A stretch of 64,000 nucleotides of DNA from contig NZ_JAUMKB010000001.1 in assembly GCF_030519375.1 (NCBI RefSeq), forward strand, positions 248,001 to 312,000, in the 5' to 3' direction. Below the pieces are notes generated by a model that worked only from the letters and a program-made list of their open reading frames with translations, was not told where the DNA came from and searched no databases. The stretch is from Mucilaginibacter tolerans. Lineage in GTDB: Bacteria; Bacteroidota; Bacteroidia; Sphingobacteriales; Sphingobacteriaceae. Below, in pieces: positions 52,559-61,420 of the stretch. How positions within the stretch are numbered: the first letter of the stretch is position 1; each line of letters starts with the position of its first letter. Position numbers and translations under genes: made by a program.

Positions 52559-54565
52559 TTATTTTGCCACCAGGTCTACATATTTCACTTGCTCAGGGAA
52601 CCAAACTATCATTTCTCCCTTGCCGCGGTTGGCCCATGAATAATATGGGATGGCAGTCAGCGTAGCAGCTTGTGTACTTATGTTTTGCCCGGAAGGGTCT
52701 ACATTAATACTTTTTACATCGGCTTTCAGCACCATTACGCCGTTTAGCAGGTCGCTTTGATATTGTGTTTTGAAAACTACATCTTTTGGCACGATAAGGT
52801 TACTGGCCAGGCCGTTATTGTCTTTCCACTCTGCACAGTAGATGATCGGACCGCGCTGCAAAGCAATCTTGCCCATATCTTCAGGAACATTGGCATTGGC
52901 CATTACGCGGCGTACTTCCATTGGTAGGTTCATTTCTACTTTATCGTTCTTTTTCCATTTTCTGCTGATCACTGCATAACCTTTTTCAACCTGATAGTTC
53001 ACCGGTATCCCGTTCACTTTTATTTCTACTCCCTGAGCTGATTTCTTTTGATAGCTGTACAGATCTGACGGAATTGCTTCGTTCTGCGCCCATCCGGGGA
53101 TACGTATTTTCAGATCCATATCCATTTTTTGAGCCGGGTCAACAGTGAATTTCAAGCCGCCCTCCCATGGATAATTATTTTCCTGCTTAATCTTTACTGT
53201 CTTGTTGTTTAAAGTTAGATTTCCAACCCCGCTGATGAACAGATTTACATACAATGCATTACCTTTCTCAGCATAAATATAACCGGGGATCGACGGCACC
53301 AACCTTGCCACATTAGTAGGGCAACAGGAGCAGGTGAACCAGCCTGAGCGTATCGGCTCCGTATCAGATCCTAAAAAGTTATACTTTATCTGCATGGCAT
53401 TGGTATAGAAGAATGACTTTCCGTCCAAACCAACACCCGATATTAAGCCATTATACAGTGTTTTTTCCAGTACATCAATATACTTGCTATCACCATGCAG
53501 CAGGAACATCCGCTGGTTCCAGAACACGTTACCGATGGCTGCGCAAGTCTCATTATAAGCGGTGGCATTAGGCAGTTCATAATTATCGCCAAAACGTTCA
53601 CCGTCTCCTACCGCACCAATACTGCCCTGCACATACATCTTTTTGGTAACCATGTTTTCCCAAATCCGATCAATTGCTTTCAGATAAGCAGTATCGCCTG
53701 TCAGTGCAGCTACGTCAGTCATTCCGGAGTAGAGATACATTGCGCGCACTGCATGCCCTTCGGCTTCGGTCTGATCAACTACAGGTTTATCATCCTGCCA
53801 ATACATCCCGTTTTCCCACTCATTTTTGCTCTTGGTATTGTATTCTTTGTGACCGCGTTGGTCGATAAAAAATTTGGCTAATGTTAAATATTCCGTTTTG
53901 CCTGTTACACGATACATTTTCACCAGTCCCATCTCCACAATTTCGTGCCCCGGAGCTACATGTCTTTTATCAGGTCCGAAAGTACGAACCAGCAGATCGG
54001 CGTTTTTGATAGCAATATTCAGGAAGTTTCGTTTACCTGTTGCCATGTAATGCGCCACAGCAGCTTCGTACATATGACCGCAGTTGTATAATTCGTGGCT
54101 CATATTCTGCTCGTTTACCCAACGCTCAGCGCCGGCCCATGGCCCTGGGTGTAACGGATCGATCGTACGGGCAGTATATAAATAACCATCTGGTTCCTGC
54201 GCCTTACCGACAATGGTAATAAGCGAATCCAGATAGGCCGACAATTTAGGATCAGGATGCTCTGCTAATGAATAAGATGCCCCTTCGACAGTTTTGTAAA
54301 TATCGGTGTCATCAAAAGGGTATACGGTACAGAATTTACCCTTATGCTCGGCTGCCATGATAAAATTCTTCACGCGGCCCGTGCTATCGCACCGTTTAAA
54401 CGATGCAGGAATAGTAACCGTACGATTAGTTTCGATACGCGACGTCCAAAACTGATCAGTGAGTTTTACACTGGTAAACGGCACCGGCTGTATCGGATAA
54501 TCCTGATGCTGGGCAAACGCTGCAATACTGCAGCAGGTTAATATTAATGTGCTTATTCTCTTCAT
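52559..54565 (-). CDS. Secreted GH127 beta-L-arabinofuranosidase
   Basis: This 668-residue exported enzyme has a signal peptide ending AAFAQ. The (alpha/alpha)6 barrel family GH127 uses a Cys nucleophile bound to zinc. The expected ligands are all visible: Glu339 and Cys341 in NETCAA, and Cys414-Cys415 in CSCCPTN, matching Glu338, Cys340, Cys417 and Cys418 of Bifidobacterium HypBA1 from memory. That enzyme removes beta-1,2-linked L-arabinofuranose from hydroxyproline-linked oligosaccharides of extensin. It is the first gene of the operon and is followed by four hydroxyproline-degrading genes, which strongly supports such a substrate. Confidence 0.93.
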   Translation of the reverse strand: MKRISTLILTCCSIAAFAQHQDYPIQPVPFTSVKLTDQFWTSRIETNRTVTIPASFKRCDSTGRVKNFIMAAEHKGKFCTVYPFDDTDIYKTVEGASYSLAEHPDPKLSAYLDSLITIVGKAQEPDGYLYTARTIDPLHPGPWAGAERWVNEQNMSHELYNCGHMYEAAVAHYMATGKRNFLNIAIKNADLLVRTFGPDKRHVAPGHEIVEMGLVKMYRVTGKTEYLTLAKFFIDQRGHKEYNTKSKNEWENGMYWQDDKPVVDQTEAEGHAVRAMYLYSGMTDVAALTGDTAYLKAIDRIWENMVTKKMYVQGSIGAVGDGERFGDNYELPNATAYNETCAAIGNVFWNQRMFLLHGDSKYIDVLEKTLYNGLISGVGLDGKSFFYTNAMQIKYNFLGSDTEPIRSGWFTCSCCPTNVARLVPSIPGYIYAEKGNALYVNLFISGVGNLTLNNKTVKIKQENNYPWEGGLKFTVDPAQKMDMDLKIRIPGWAQNEAIPSDLYSYQKKSAQGVEIKVNGIPVNYQVEKGYAVISRKWKKNDKVEMNLPMEVRRVMANANVPEDMGKIALQRGPIIYCAEWKDNNGLASNLIVPKDVVFKTQYQSDLLNGVMVLKADVKSINVDPSGQNISTQAATLTAIPYYSWANRGKGEMIVWFPEQVKYVDLVAK

Positions 54566-54861
54566 TTAGGATGGCAATTAACAATGGTTCAAAGGTACAA
54601 TCTCTATCCTCTAAATGTAAACAGGATATTTACCCGATACTAACCACATTTTAACTATGATAAAGTACTTACAGGAGCAATGGTGATAAAATCATAACAT
54701 AATTTTAGCCTTTTACTTATCATTTCTTAAGCAAAACCAATTAATACGTGGCAAAAAACCATCATTAACATTAATTTAACATTACGCCAACAATCAGTTA
54801 ACTTACGACGAATACCTTTGTAGCAGATAGTCAAAGTTGTTTCCAGTAAAAATCAACGATC
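54566..54861. other. Intergenic region between the divergent GH127 operon and a small gene
   Basis: This 296-bp AT-rich gap holds the operon promoter on the minus side. It contains no gene for a transcription regulator and no obvious long palindrome. The plus-strand gene must also start here, but no clear TAnnTTTG box was found for it. Confidence 0.5.
54590..54621 (-). promoter_or_regulatory. Promoter of the GH127-hydroxyproline operon
   Basis: On the minus strand, TTTA (54621-54618), a 20-bp spacer and a perfect -7 box TACCTTTG (54597-54590) lie about 25 bp before the GH127 ATG. This implies a leader of roughly 18 nt. Confidence 0.6.
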
Positions 54862-55056
54862 ATGAGAAATCACATTCACACCGAGAAAGAGAATAAGGAA
54901 GAAAAATTAGTTCAGGAGAATCACAACGATGAATATTGGACAAAAAAATACGATATTTCCCCTGACGAATTGAAAGAAACAGGGAATATTGATCTTTCTA
55001 CTCTTATAATCAAAGCCGGTATCAAACGCAAAAGCTTTCAACCACTGACTGCTTAA
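54862..55056 (+). CDS. Small DUF3606-like protein (64 aa)
   Basis: This 64-residue hydrophilic protein has a central stretch EYWTKKYDISPDELKETG that resembles the DUF3606 signature (YW..++.vs.eeL.ea). The rest is charged and probably disordered. Members are small, cytosolic and of unknown function, often stress linked. A strong terminator follows 24 bp after the stop, so it is monocistronic. Confidence 0.75.
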   Translation: MRNHIHTEKENKEEKLVQENHNDEYWTKKYDISPDELKETGNIDLSTLIIKAGIKRKSFQPLTA

Positions 55057-55080
55057 GCGACAATATTATAGTTATTATGA

Positions 55081-55114
55081 AAAACGGACGGTTCTTTTAG
55101 AGCGTCCGTTTTTT
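55081..55114 (+). terminator. Rho-independent terminator
   Basis: A perfect 10-bp stem (AAAACGGACG with CGTCCGTTTT) and a 12-nt loop are followed by a T-run, just after the DUF3606-like gene. Confidence 0.9.
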
Positions 55115-55210
55115 ATTGCTTTTTTTAGTGAAATATTAAAACTTAACATCCTGTTTATTTTCATTTTGTAATTAAAATCTTACATTTATTACCTGTACAA
55201 ATCTGACATT

Positions 55211-55579
55211 ATGAAAAGAAAATTATTTAGTCCTATTGCATTAGCCTGCTGCTTTATTGTTTTTGCTGCCTTTGTTTTTGCTGATTTGGGCGGCAAATGG
55301 ACCGGCGTGATCAAAACACCCGATGGAAATGATCTGCAAGTAAGTTATAACTTCAAAGTTGACGGCGATAAACTGACCGGCACAGCCGAGTCCCCCGCAG
55401 GCCAGGTTACTGTTGATGATGGAAAAGTAACCGGGGACACTTTCTCCTTTAAAGTAACTGTTGATGGAAATGATTATCCGCACAGCGGAAAAGTTTATGC
55501 CGATTCATGTGGTTTGGATATCGACTTCGGCGGCCAAAAAATACATACTACTTTAAAACGCGCCCCTGCAGATAAATAA
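55211..55579 (+). CDS. Small secreted beta-sandwich protein, tandem copy 1
   Basis: This 122-residue protein has a signal peptide (to about FVFA). The mature domain of about 97 residues begins DLGGKWTGVIKTPDGND and includes VDGDKLTGT, DDGKVTGD and the C-terminal HTTLKR. It is the first of four related genes in a row. The pattern suggests a small antiparallel beta-barrel or lipocalin-like domain in the periplasm. In contrast to copies 2-4 it has Cys in ADSCGLDI. Function is unknown. It has its own terminator. Confidence 0.8.
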   Translation: MKRKLFSPIALACCFIVFAAFVFADLGGKWTGVIKTPDGNDLQVSYNFKVDGDKLTGTAESPAGQVTVDDGKVTGDTFSFKVTVDGNDYPHSGKVYADSCGLDIDFGGQKIHTTLKRAPADK

Positions 55580-55612
55580 GAATTTCAACCTAAAATAGTT
55601 CATAGTAAAAGG

Positions 55613-55635
55613 CCCCGCCGTAAGGTGGGGTTTTT
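55613..55635 (+). terminator. Terminator after tandem copy 1
   Basis: CCCCGCC pairs with GGTGGGG (one G-T pair) around a GTAA loop, followed by five T. Confidence 0.85.
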
Positions 55636-55745
55636 GTTTTGCTGCCGTTTGTTCCATCAAAAAAGTATTGATTATTTGTAACTTAGTTATCGTTCTCTAA
55701 TCTAATTACCAATTATTAGCCTACCAAAACTTAACCATTCAAAAC

Positions 55746-56114
55746 ATGAAAAGAAAGCTCTTTATCACTGCAGTGTTGCTATGCTGCTGCGTAGTTGCAT
55801 TTGCTTACTTTGCAGGGATCACCGGTCACTGGAAAGGTACTTTACTGGCTCCTGACGGCAATGAATATCCGCTTGATTACTCCCTTACGTCTGACAATAC
55901 CAACTTGACAGGCAAAGGCCAGTCGACACAGGGGACCATGGATATCACAGAAGGCAAAGTAAAAGGCGACAGCCTGTCGTTTGCGATTGATGTAGGTGGT
56001 GTGAAAGTGCTTAACACCGGTAAATATTTTACTGAAGGGGATTCTATTAGCCTGAACATCGATTACCAAGGCTACAAAATGCACAGCACTTTAAAGAGAG
56101 CTGCTGATCAATAA
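55746..56114 (+). CDS. Small secreted beta-sandwich protein, tandem copy 2
   Basis: This 122-residue paralogue has a Cys-rich signal peptide (LLCCCVVAFA). Conserved positions include GHWKGTLLAPDGNE, NLTGKGQ, EGKVKGD, GKYFTEGDSISL and HSTLKR. It is the most diverged of the four: VDGDKLTGT is replaced by SDNTNLTGK. It is expected to be periplasmic or outer-membrane attached. Flanking terminators on both sides show that it is transcribed alone. Confidence 0.8.
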   Translation: MKRKLFITAVLLCCCVVAFAYFAGITGHWKGTLLAPDGNEYPLDYSLTSDNTNLTGKGQSTQGTMDITEGKVKGDSLSFAIDVGGVKVLNTGKYFTEGDSISLNIDYQGYKMHSTLKRAADQ

Positions 56115-56141
56115 TTCGAAATATCAACTCCTGACAATAAG

Positions 56142-56172
56142 AAGTCTCCCCGAAAGGAGACTTTCTTGTTTT
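56142..56172 (+). terminator. Terminator after tandem copy 2
   Basis: AAGTCTCC pairs perfectly with GGAGACTT around a 6-nt loop, followed by TCTTGTTTT. Confidence 0.85.
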
Positions 56173-56222
56173 ATCTGTAACGTTTTATCAGAAAACTGCA
56201 TCATAGTTTAAAACCTATTAAC

Positions 56223-56597
56223 ATGAAAACAAAAGCATTGATCACCCTGTCATTAGCATGCTGCTTTATAATTTGCCTGGCAGCAACCATAGCCGACCTA
56301 TCGGGCAAATGGACAGGCATGGTACGAACCCCTGATGGGAACGATCTTCAACTGAACTACGTTTTTAAAATAGATGGAGACAAGCTGACCGGAACAGGCC
56401 AGGGCAATGGCGAGCCTGTCCCAATTAGCGACGGCAAAGTAGCAGGAGATGTGATCACATTTAAAGTAACAAGCAACGAAGGTGAGGTTTATCCTCACAC
56501 CGGAAAATATTATGCACAGGGTGATTCCATAGCGATGGACATCGAAGTGAATGGGACCAAGTTTCACAGTACGCTGAAAAGAGTGACGGATAAGTAA
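56223..56597 (+). CDS. Small secreted beta-sandwich protein, tandem copy 3
   Basis: This 124-residue paralogue is closest to copy 1 (DLSGKWTGMVRTPDGND, IDGDKLTGTG, SDGKVAGD) and shares GKYYAQGDSIAMDI and HSTLKR with copies 2 and 4. It has a signal peptide with two Cys (SLACCFIICLAA) and no further Cys in the mature part. It lies 44 bp before copy 4 with no terminator between, so these two are likely co-transcribed. The gap holds short degenerate words (TCTAACTCTAAATGCTAATC). Confidence 0.8.
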   Translation: MKTKALITLSLACCFIICLAATIADLSGKWTGMVRTPDGNDLQLNYVFKIDGDKLTGTGQGNGEPVPISDGKVAGDVITFKVTSNEGEVYPHTGKYYAQGDSIAMDIEVNGTKFHSTLKRVTDK

Positions 56598-56641
56598 ATC
56601 GTAATTTCTAACTCTAAATGCTAATCTCTAAACTCTAAGTT

Positions 56642-57013
56642 ATGAAAAGAAAAATGCTTATCACTTTGACATTGCTATACTGCACTGTCATCGGTTTTGC
56701 GGCAATTATTGCTGATATTGGTGGTCAATGGACTGGTTCAATAGTGGGTCCGGACGGCAGCGACATTGCCCTCAATTATACATTTAAAGTTGATGGCGAT
56801 AAATTGACCGGTACAGCTTTCGCACAGGGTATCGAGATAAAATTAGATAGCGGCAAAATGAGCGGCGATGATATTACTTTTAAGATTACCAATCCGGAAG
56901 GCATTGTGATCCCCCATGTGGGTAAATATTTTGCCAACGGCGACTCTATATCAATGAATATCACTTATCAGGACTATAAGTTTCACTCAACGCTTAAAAG
57001 AGCAAATAAGTAA
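56642..57013 (+). CDS. Small secreted beta-sandwich protein, tandem copy 4
   Basis: This 123-residue paralogue has DIGGQWTGSIVGPDGSD, VDGDKLTGTA, DSGKMSGDD, GKYFANGDSISMNI and HSTLKR. It ends 6 bp before the stop of the convergent propeller gene. The four copies keep the same length and the same order of motifs, but identity between pairs appears to be only about 40-50 percent by eye, so the duplication is not recent. The function is unknown. Confidence 0.8.
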   Translation: MKRKMLITLTLLYCTVIGFAAIIADIGGQWTGSIVGPDGSDIALNYTFKVDGDKLTGTAFAQGIEIKLDSGKMSGDDITFKITNPEGIVIPHVGKYFANGDSISMNITYQDYKFHSTLKRANK

Positions 57014-57019
57014 AACAGG

Positions 57020-58354
57020 TTATTTTAAGCTGATGGCGTAGACATAATTGTCCGCACTTCCAAAATAAATTACCCCATTACTGATGGCTGGAGACGAAAC
57101 AATGGAACCGAGCGTATAAAGCCGGTCCATTCCGTATACAGTTGCATCATAATATGCAAGGTCCTTCCCCTTCGCAGCCAGACTAAAATTTATATTTCCT
57201 GCGCTGTCCAGTATGCTTTTTGCATTTGTTAGTCTGCCTGAGGTTTCAAACCTGCCTGTTAATCTGCCTGAATTAATATCTACAGCACATAAATTGCCTG
57301 TAAAATCTCCAAAATATGCCGTATTGCTTGTCAATGCTGGAGACGAATACACGTATCCGTTGGTTTTATAGCGAATTTTTTCTTTCCCGGTTTTGGCATC
57401 AAAACCAAGAAAAAGGTAAGTATCCGATGTGCCAAAATATACCATGCTATCCTTTATGGCTGCGGTTGTCAGCACCCACGAATTATCGGCAGCATATTTC
57501 CACACCAATTTTCCGCTGTAAGCATCCAACGCGTAAAAATGGCCATCGCGCGAGCCAATATATACCATGCCCCGGGAGCATGCGGGCGATGCCTGTATGC
57601 CTTCCAGCAGATGGTAAAGCAGTTGTTTATCTGTTTCGAATTTCCATTTAAGATCACCCGTTTGGGCATCAACTGCATAGAGGAAAGTGTCCCAACTGCC
57701 GAAATAAACGTTACTATTATAAAGTGCGGGACTGGAATGAATTAATCCATTGGTTTTAAAGGCCCACTTCTTTTCCCCGGTTCGTGCATGCAGTGCGTAT
57801 AAATTCCCATCACTGCTGCCAAAATAAATGATCGGATCGTGGTTGTCCGTACCTATAACAGGCGATGACAGGAAAAAATCAAACGGATCATCCATATACA
57901 TATCATCGGGTTTCATCGTCCACAATCCCTTTGCACCCACTTTCTTTTCTCCGCCCGTTTTAAATTTCCATTTCAGCTTTCCCGTTTTTGCATTAAGCGC
58001 ATAATAAAATCCATCATAACTACCAAAATAGACTACGTTTTTATAAACTGCGGGTGAGGAATGCACCGGTCCTCCCGTAATAAATTTCCATAAAAGCTTA
58101 CCGGTTGTTTTATCTATTGCATACAGGCTGCTGTCCCCGCTCCCGATGTAAACTGCTTTATTGTAAACAGCAGGCGATGAAAAAACTTTGCCGCCTGTTT
58201 TAAATGCCCACTTTATATCACCCAATGAAGTATGATTATCGGGAGCATACACACCTGGGTGTGTTGGCGAAGCAGCAAACATTGACAATTGTGAGGTTTG
58301 CGCAGACACAGAGCCCGACCATAAAAAGATAACAAGAATAAAATATTTAAACAT
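57020..58354 (-). CDS. Secreted PQQ-binding-like beta-propeller protein
   Basis: This 444-residue protein has a signal peptide ending SVSAQ. Repeated propeller blades follow the plan VYFGS-x-D-x-x-x-YALDA-x-TGKL-x-WKF, with seven or eight copies. The motif matches PQQ-dependent dehydrogenase and BamB-type repeats, but no catalytic dehydrogenase residues or cytochrome domain are seen. It may bind protein or assist envelope assembly. I chose the ATG at 58354; a frame upstream to 58495 lacks a signal and is unlikely. Confidence 0.88.
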   Translation of the reverse strand: MFKYFILVIFLWSGSVSAQTSQLSMFAASPTHPGVYAPDNHTSLGDIKWAFKTGGKVFSSPAVYNKAVYIGSGDSSLYAIDKTTGKLLWKFITGGPVHSSPAVYKNVVYFGSYDGFYYALNAKTGKLKWKFKTGGEKKVGAKGLWTMKPDDMYMDDPFDFFLSSPVIGTDNHDPIIYFGSSDGNLYALHARTGEKKWAFKTNGLIHSSPALYNSNVYFGSWDTFLYAVDAQTGDLKWKFETDKQLLYHLLEGIQASPACSRGMVYIGSRDGHFYALDAYSGKLVWKYAADNSWVLTTAAIKDSMVYFGTSDTYLFLGFDAKTGKEKIRYKTNGYVYSSPALTSNTAYFGDFTGNLCAVDINSGRLTGRFETSGRLTNAKSILDSAGNINFSLAAKGKDLAYYDATVYGMDRLYTLGSIVSSPAISNGVIYFGSADNYVYAISLK

Positions 58355-58474
58355 AGATTGATTTTGACAGGATGGGTTTATAATTTGAGAAGGCTTAAAA
58401 ATACGAAAGGATACACAAAAAGCAACTTCATTTAGACGGCAAGGCACCGGGCGAGCATTTGATAAACGTAAAGG

Positions 58475-58504
58475 TTGTAAAATAAATAAATGCACTTATT
58501 TTTG
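58475..58504 (+). promoter_or_regulatory. Promoter of the small Cys-containing protein gene
   Basis: TTG (58475), a 19-bp spacer and a perfect TATTTTTG (58497-58504) lie 11 bp before the ATG, one of the best promoter matches in the window. Confidence 0.65.
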
Positions 58505-58515
58505 CGCCACGAGCT

Positions 58516-58887
58516 ATGAAGCAAAAAATAACTGCCGTTTTACTCATCCTCGCTATTATCAGCAGCAGTTTTTCGCGCTTTTTTATCTACGCAGGTTTCG
58601 AAATGAACCGGAGCTATATCGTCAGTAAACTTTGCGAAAACCGTAACAGGCCCTGGCTGCATTGCAACGGTAAATGCTACCTGATGAAAAAGATAAAACA
58701 AGCTGAAGAAAAACAAAACAGCACTGAACGCCAGACGCAAAAGAACCTGATACAGGAAGCTTATTGCGAAAACGACACGCAGGTGAGCTTCTATACTCGC
58801 CTGATCCGGGAGATCATGACCCCGAATAACCGCATCGAACTGCCGCAAGGCCACGGTGCTATCTTTCGTCCACCCCAGTTGGGATAA
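58516..58887 (+). CDS. Small Cys-containing exported protein paired with a TonB receptor
   Basis: This 123-residue protein has an N-terminal hydrophobic signal or anchor. The conserved-looking block KLCENRNRPWLHCNGKCYLM has three cysteines in the spacing C-x9-C-x3-C, followed by a Lys/Gln/Glu-rich helix. Similar small proteins with a CNGKCYLMKK block are known to me from other Bacteroidota near TonB receptor genes, without a defined function. It lies 240 bp before such a receptor here, separated by a repeat element. Metal or redox binding by the Cys block is an inference. Confidence 0.75.
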   Translation: MKQKITAVLLILAIISSSFSRFFIYAGFEMNRSYIVSKLCENRNRPWLHCNGKCYLMKKIKQAEEKQNSTERQTQKNLIQEAYCENDTQVSFYTRLIREIMTPNNRIELPQGHGAIFRPPQLG

Positions 58888-58922
58888 TCCTTTCTTTATT
58901 CTTCCCATGCATAAAATTGGGT

Positions 58923-58993
58923 GTTACGCTGAGGTACTCGAAGTGTGTACGTAAAGGCCTTCGCCCTCATGCTTTGAGTGCCTCAGCATGATA
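58923..58993. repeat. Dispersed palindromic repeat, copy R3
   Basis: CTGAGGTACTCGAAG near 58929 pairs with CTTTGAGTGCCTCAG (58972-58986) at 13 of 15 positions, around an AAAGGCCTT centre. It is the same family as R2. Confidence 0.8.
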
Positions 58994-59088
58994 GTACGCA
59001 TAACTGAATTGGAAGTCCTGGTTTAATAGCACCTAGTTAAGATAATCTGTGTGTGCTTTATCCCATAATTAATTTCATCTGCTAACTG

Positions 59089-59113
59089 TTCAAAACCAAT
59101 GAAAGGTTTTGAA
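59089..59113 (+). promoter_or_regulatory. Stem-loop before the TonB receptor start
   Basis: TTCAAAACC pairs perfectly with GGTTTTGAA around a 7-nt loop, ending 14 nt before the ATG. It may be an operator or a leader hairpin. No T-run follows, so it is not a terminator. Confidence 0.45.
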
Positions 59114-59127
59114 TCACAACATATTAT

Positions 59128-61404
59128 ATGAATATTTTTAAAAAAATATGGCTTTTAACAATTGTCCTCGTTTTTGTGGGGCAAATAGCAAAAGCACAAC
59201 ACCTGCTTACTGGTCATGTGATCGATAGTGTCACGCGCCAGCCTGTTGAATATGCAACTATTACTATTGAAGGAAAATCCATCAGTACTAATAAAAACGG
59301 CAATTTCAGGATCGTACTGCGTAAAGACAGCGGCGTGCTTACTGTAACCTGCATCGGTTGTAAAAGCAAAACCCTGACTTGCGGGATGACTGAGGAACAT
59401 CTGATTATACCTATCACACGCGGTAAAATTGATCTGAAAGAAGTGGTAATCACCCCACAACTGAGCGGTGCATCTTTCCATACATTAAGCACACTTGACC
59501 TTAGTCTGCGACCTGTAAACTCGTCGCAGGACCTGATGCGGCTGGTGCCAGGGCTGTTCATTGCCCAGCATATGGGCGGCGGTAAGGCCGAACAAATTTT
59601 TATCCGCGGTTTTGATGCGGATCATGGGACCGACCTGAATGTTTCCGTCGACGGCATGCCTGTTAATATGGTATCGCATATCCACGGGCAGGGTTATGCC
59701 GACGTGCACTTCTTGATACCTGAAACTGTTTCGACGTATGACTTTGGCAAGGGACCGTATTACACTTGCTATGGTGACTTTACTACCGCCGGGTACCTGG
59801 CTTATACTACTAAAGATGGATTGGATAAAAGCCTGATCAGCATCGAAGGCGGCCAGTTTCATACATTCCGTTTTGCCGGGTTGATCGATCTGTTAGGCGA
59901 AAAAGCCAAACAAAACGGAGAGAATGCCTACATAGCCGGAGAATATAATTACACCGATGGCCCTTTTAAATTGCCTGAACATTATAAACGAACCAGCTTT
60001 TTTGGTAAATACACCAAACAATTGGGGTCAAATAATAAACTAGCTCTTAGTGCATCCACATTCAGCACAAGCTGGATACCATCAGGCGAAATACCAGAAC
60101 GTGCCATAGCTTCCGGAACTACAGCAATTGATGACAATGGAAATCCCTACACTGTGCCTATCTCTCCTAATCCTATCAATCGTTTTGGCACTATTGATAG
60201 CGTCCAGAATGGTAAATCGAGCCGCGTAAATGCTATTGCGAAATTATCCACCGATCTGAAGAACAACTGGGTAGTGGAAAATCAACTGTACTATACGCAT
60301 TACAAATTCGCCCTGCATGTTAACTCTACTTTCTTTGCCGATGATAACATTAATGGCGACGTTCGCCAACAGGGAGAAGAGCGGGATATGCTTGGATACA
60401 ATGGTAAATTTGGCAAACAGACTAATTGGGGCAACTCGTCTCTTACGTCCACCCTTAGGCTGAACACCCGTTTTGACCGCACTTACGGCACTGAGTACAG
60501 CCACGTAACTCATCAATACCAGTTTCTGGACTATGTTACCCTGGGCGATATACGCCAAAATAATACAGGTATTTTCCTGGATGAAACCTTGCAAAGCGGC
60601 AAATGGTTGTTCAATGCAGGTTCAAGACTGGATTACTTTAAATTTCACTATCACGATACGACCAAAACGCAGGTGGTGATAAGCCCTAAAATCAACATTG
60701 AGTATACTGCCAATGATAATGTTCAGCTCTACCTGAAGGCAGGCAAAGGATTTCACTCCAACAATGCTATTGCCGTAATTGGCAATAATGGAATTGAAAC
60801 GATTCCGGCGGCTTATGGTGCAGACCTGGGCTTGAATTGGAAACCCATCCCTCATTTGTACATCAATACAGCTTTATGGTACCTATACTTGCAACAGGAA
60901 TTTGTTTATACCGACGACGGTGACATTGTCCCGGGAGGTAGGACGAAGCGTATGGGTGTCGATCTCTCTGCTCGTTATCAGCTGGCAAAATGGCTTTTTA
61001 CCGATCTGAATGTTAACCTTGCAAGACCGCGCTTAACTGACAGTACAAAAAACACCGGTTACCTGGCACTGGCCCCTACCTTTACCAGCACAGGAGGCTT
61101 GGACTTCAAATTTGATAATGGAATTAATGGTGGCCTGAGCTATCGGTATATGCATAGTCGTCCGGGTAACAACACCAATACACTGAGAGCTGATGGCTAT
61201 TATCTGACCGATCTGAAGCTGAACTATACCCAAAAACGCTATGAAATAGGTTTGACTATCGAAAACTTGTTGAACACCAAATGGAATGAGTTTGAGGCCG
61301 AAGAAGCGACTCAACTGAGGGGCGAATCAGCCCCTGTTGACCAAATGAGCTTTACACCGGGCACACCATTTTTTGCAAAATTGCGGGTGGCGTTGTTTTT
61401 CTAA
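59128..61404 (+). CDS. TonB-dependent outer-membrane receptor
   Basis: This 758-residue receptor has a signal peptide (KIWLLTIVLVFVGQIAKAQ). A carboxypeptidase-like regulatory domain starts GHVIDSVTRQPVEYATI, and a plug has QIFIRGFDADHGTDLNVSVDG. A 22-strand barrel follows, ending in KLRVALFF with terminal Phe. The plug contains a His-bearing stretch (VSHIHGQGYADVHF) seen in receptors of this subclass. It is of usual length and not a SusC type. It follows the small Cys-containing gene; together they may take up a metal complex, but the ligand is unproven. Confidence 0.92.
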   Translation: MNIFKKIWLLTIVLVFVGQIAKAQHLLTGHVIDSVTRQPVEYATITIEGKSISTNKNGNFRIVLRKDSGVLTVTCIGCKSKTLTCGMTEEHLIIPITRGKIDLKEVVITPQLSGASFHTLSTLDLSLRPVNSSQDLMRLVPGLFIAQHMGGGKAEQIFIRGFDADHGTDLNVSVDGMPVNMVSHIHGQGYADVHFLIPETVSTYDFGKGPYYTCYGDFTTAGYLAYTTKDGLDKSLISIEGGQFHTFRFAGLIDLLGEKAKQNGENAYIAGEYNYTDGPFKLPEHYKRTSFFGKYTKQLGSNNKLALSASTFSTSWIPSGEIPERAIASGTTAIDDNGNPYTVPISPNPINRFGTIDSVQNGKSSRVNAIAKLSTDLKNNWVVENQLYYTHYKFALHVNSTFFADDNINGDVRQQGEERDMLGYNGKFGKQTNWGNSSLTSTLRLNTRFDRTYGTEYSHVTHQYQFLDYVTLGDIRQNNTGIFLDETLQSGKWLFNAGSRLDYFKFHYHDTTKTQVVISPKINIEYTANDNVQLYLKAGKGFHSNNAIAVIGNNGIETIPAAYGADLGLNWKPIPHLYINTALWYLYLQQEFVYTDDGDIVPGGRTKRMGVDLSARYQLAKWLFTDLNVNLARPRLTDSTKNTGYLALAPTFTSTGGLDFKFDNGINGGLSYRYMHSRPGNNTNTLRADGYYLTDLKLNYTQKRYEIGLTIENLLNTKWNEFEAEEATQLRGESAPVDQMSFTPGTPFFAKLRVALFF

Positions 61405-61420
61405 TAGTACCAAAGAAAAG

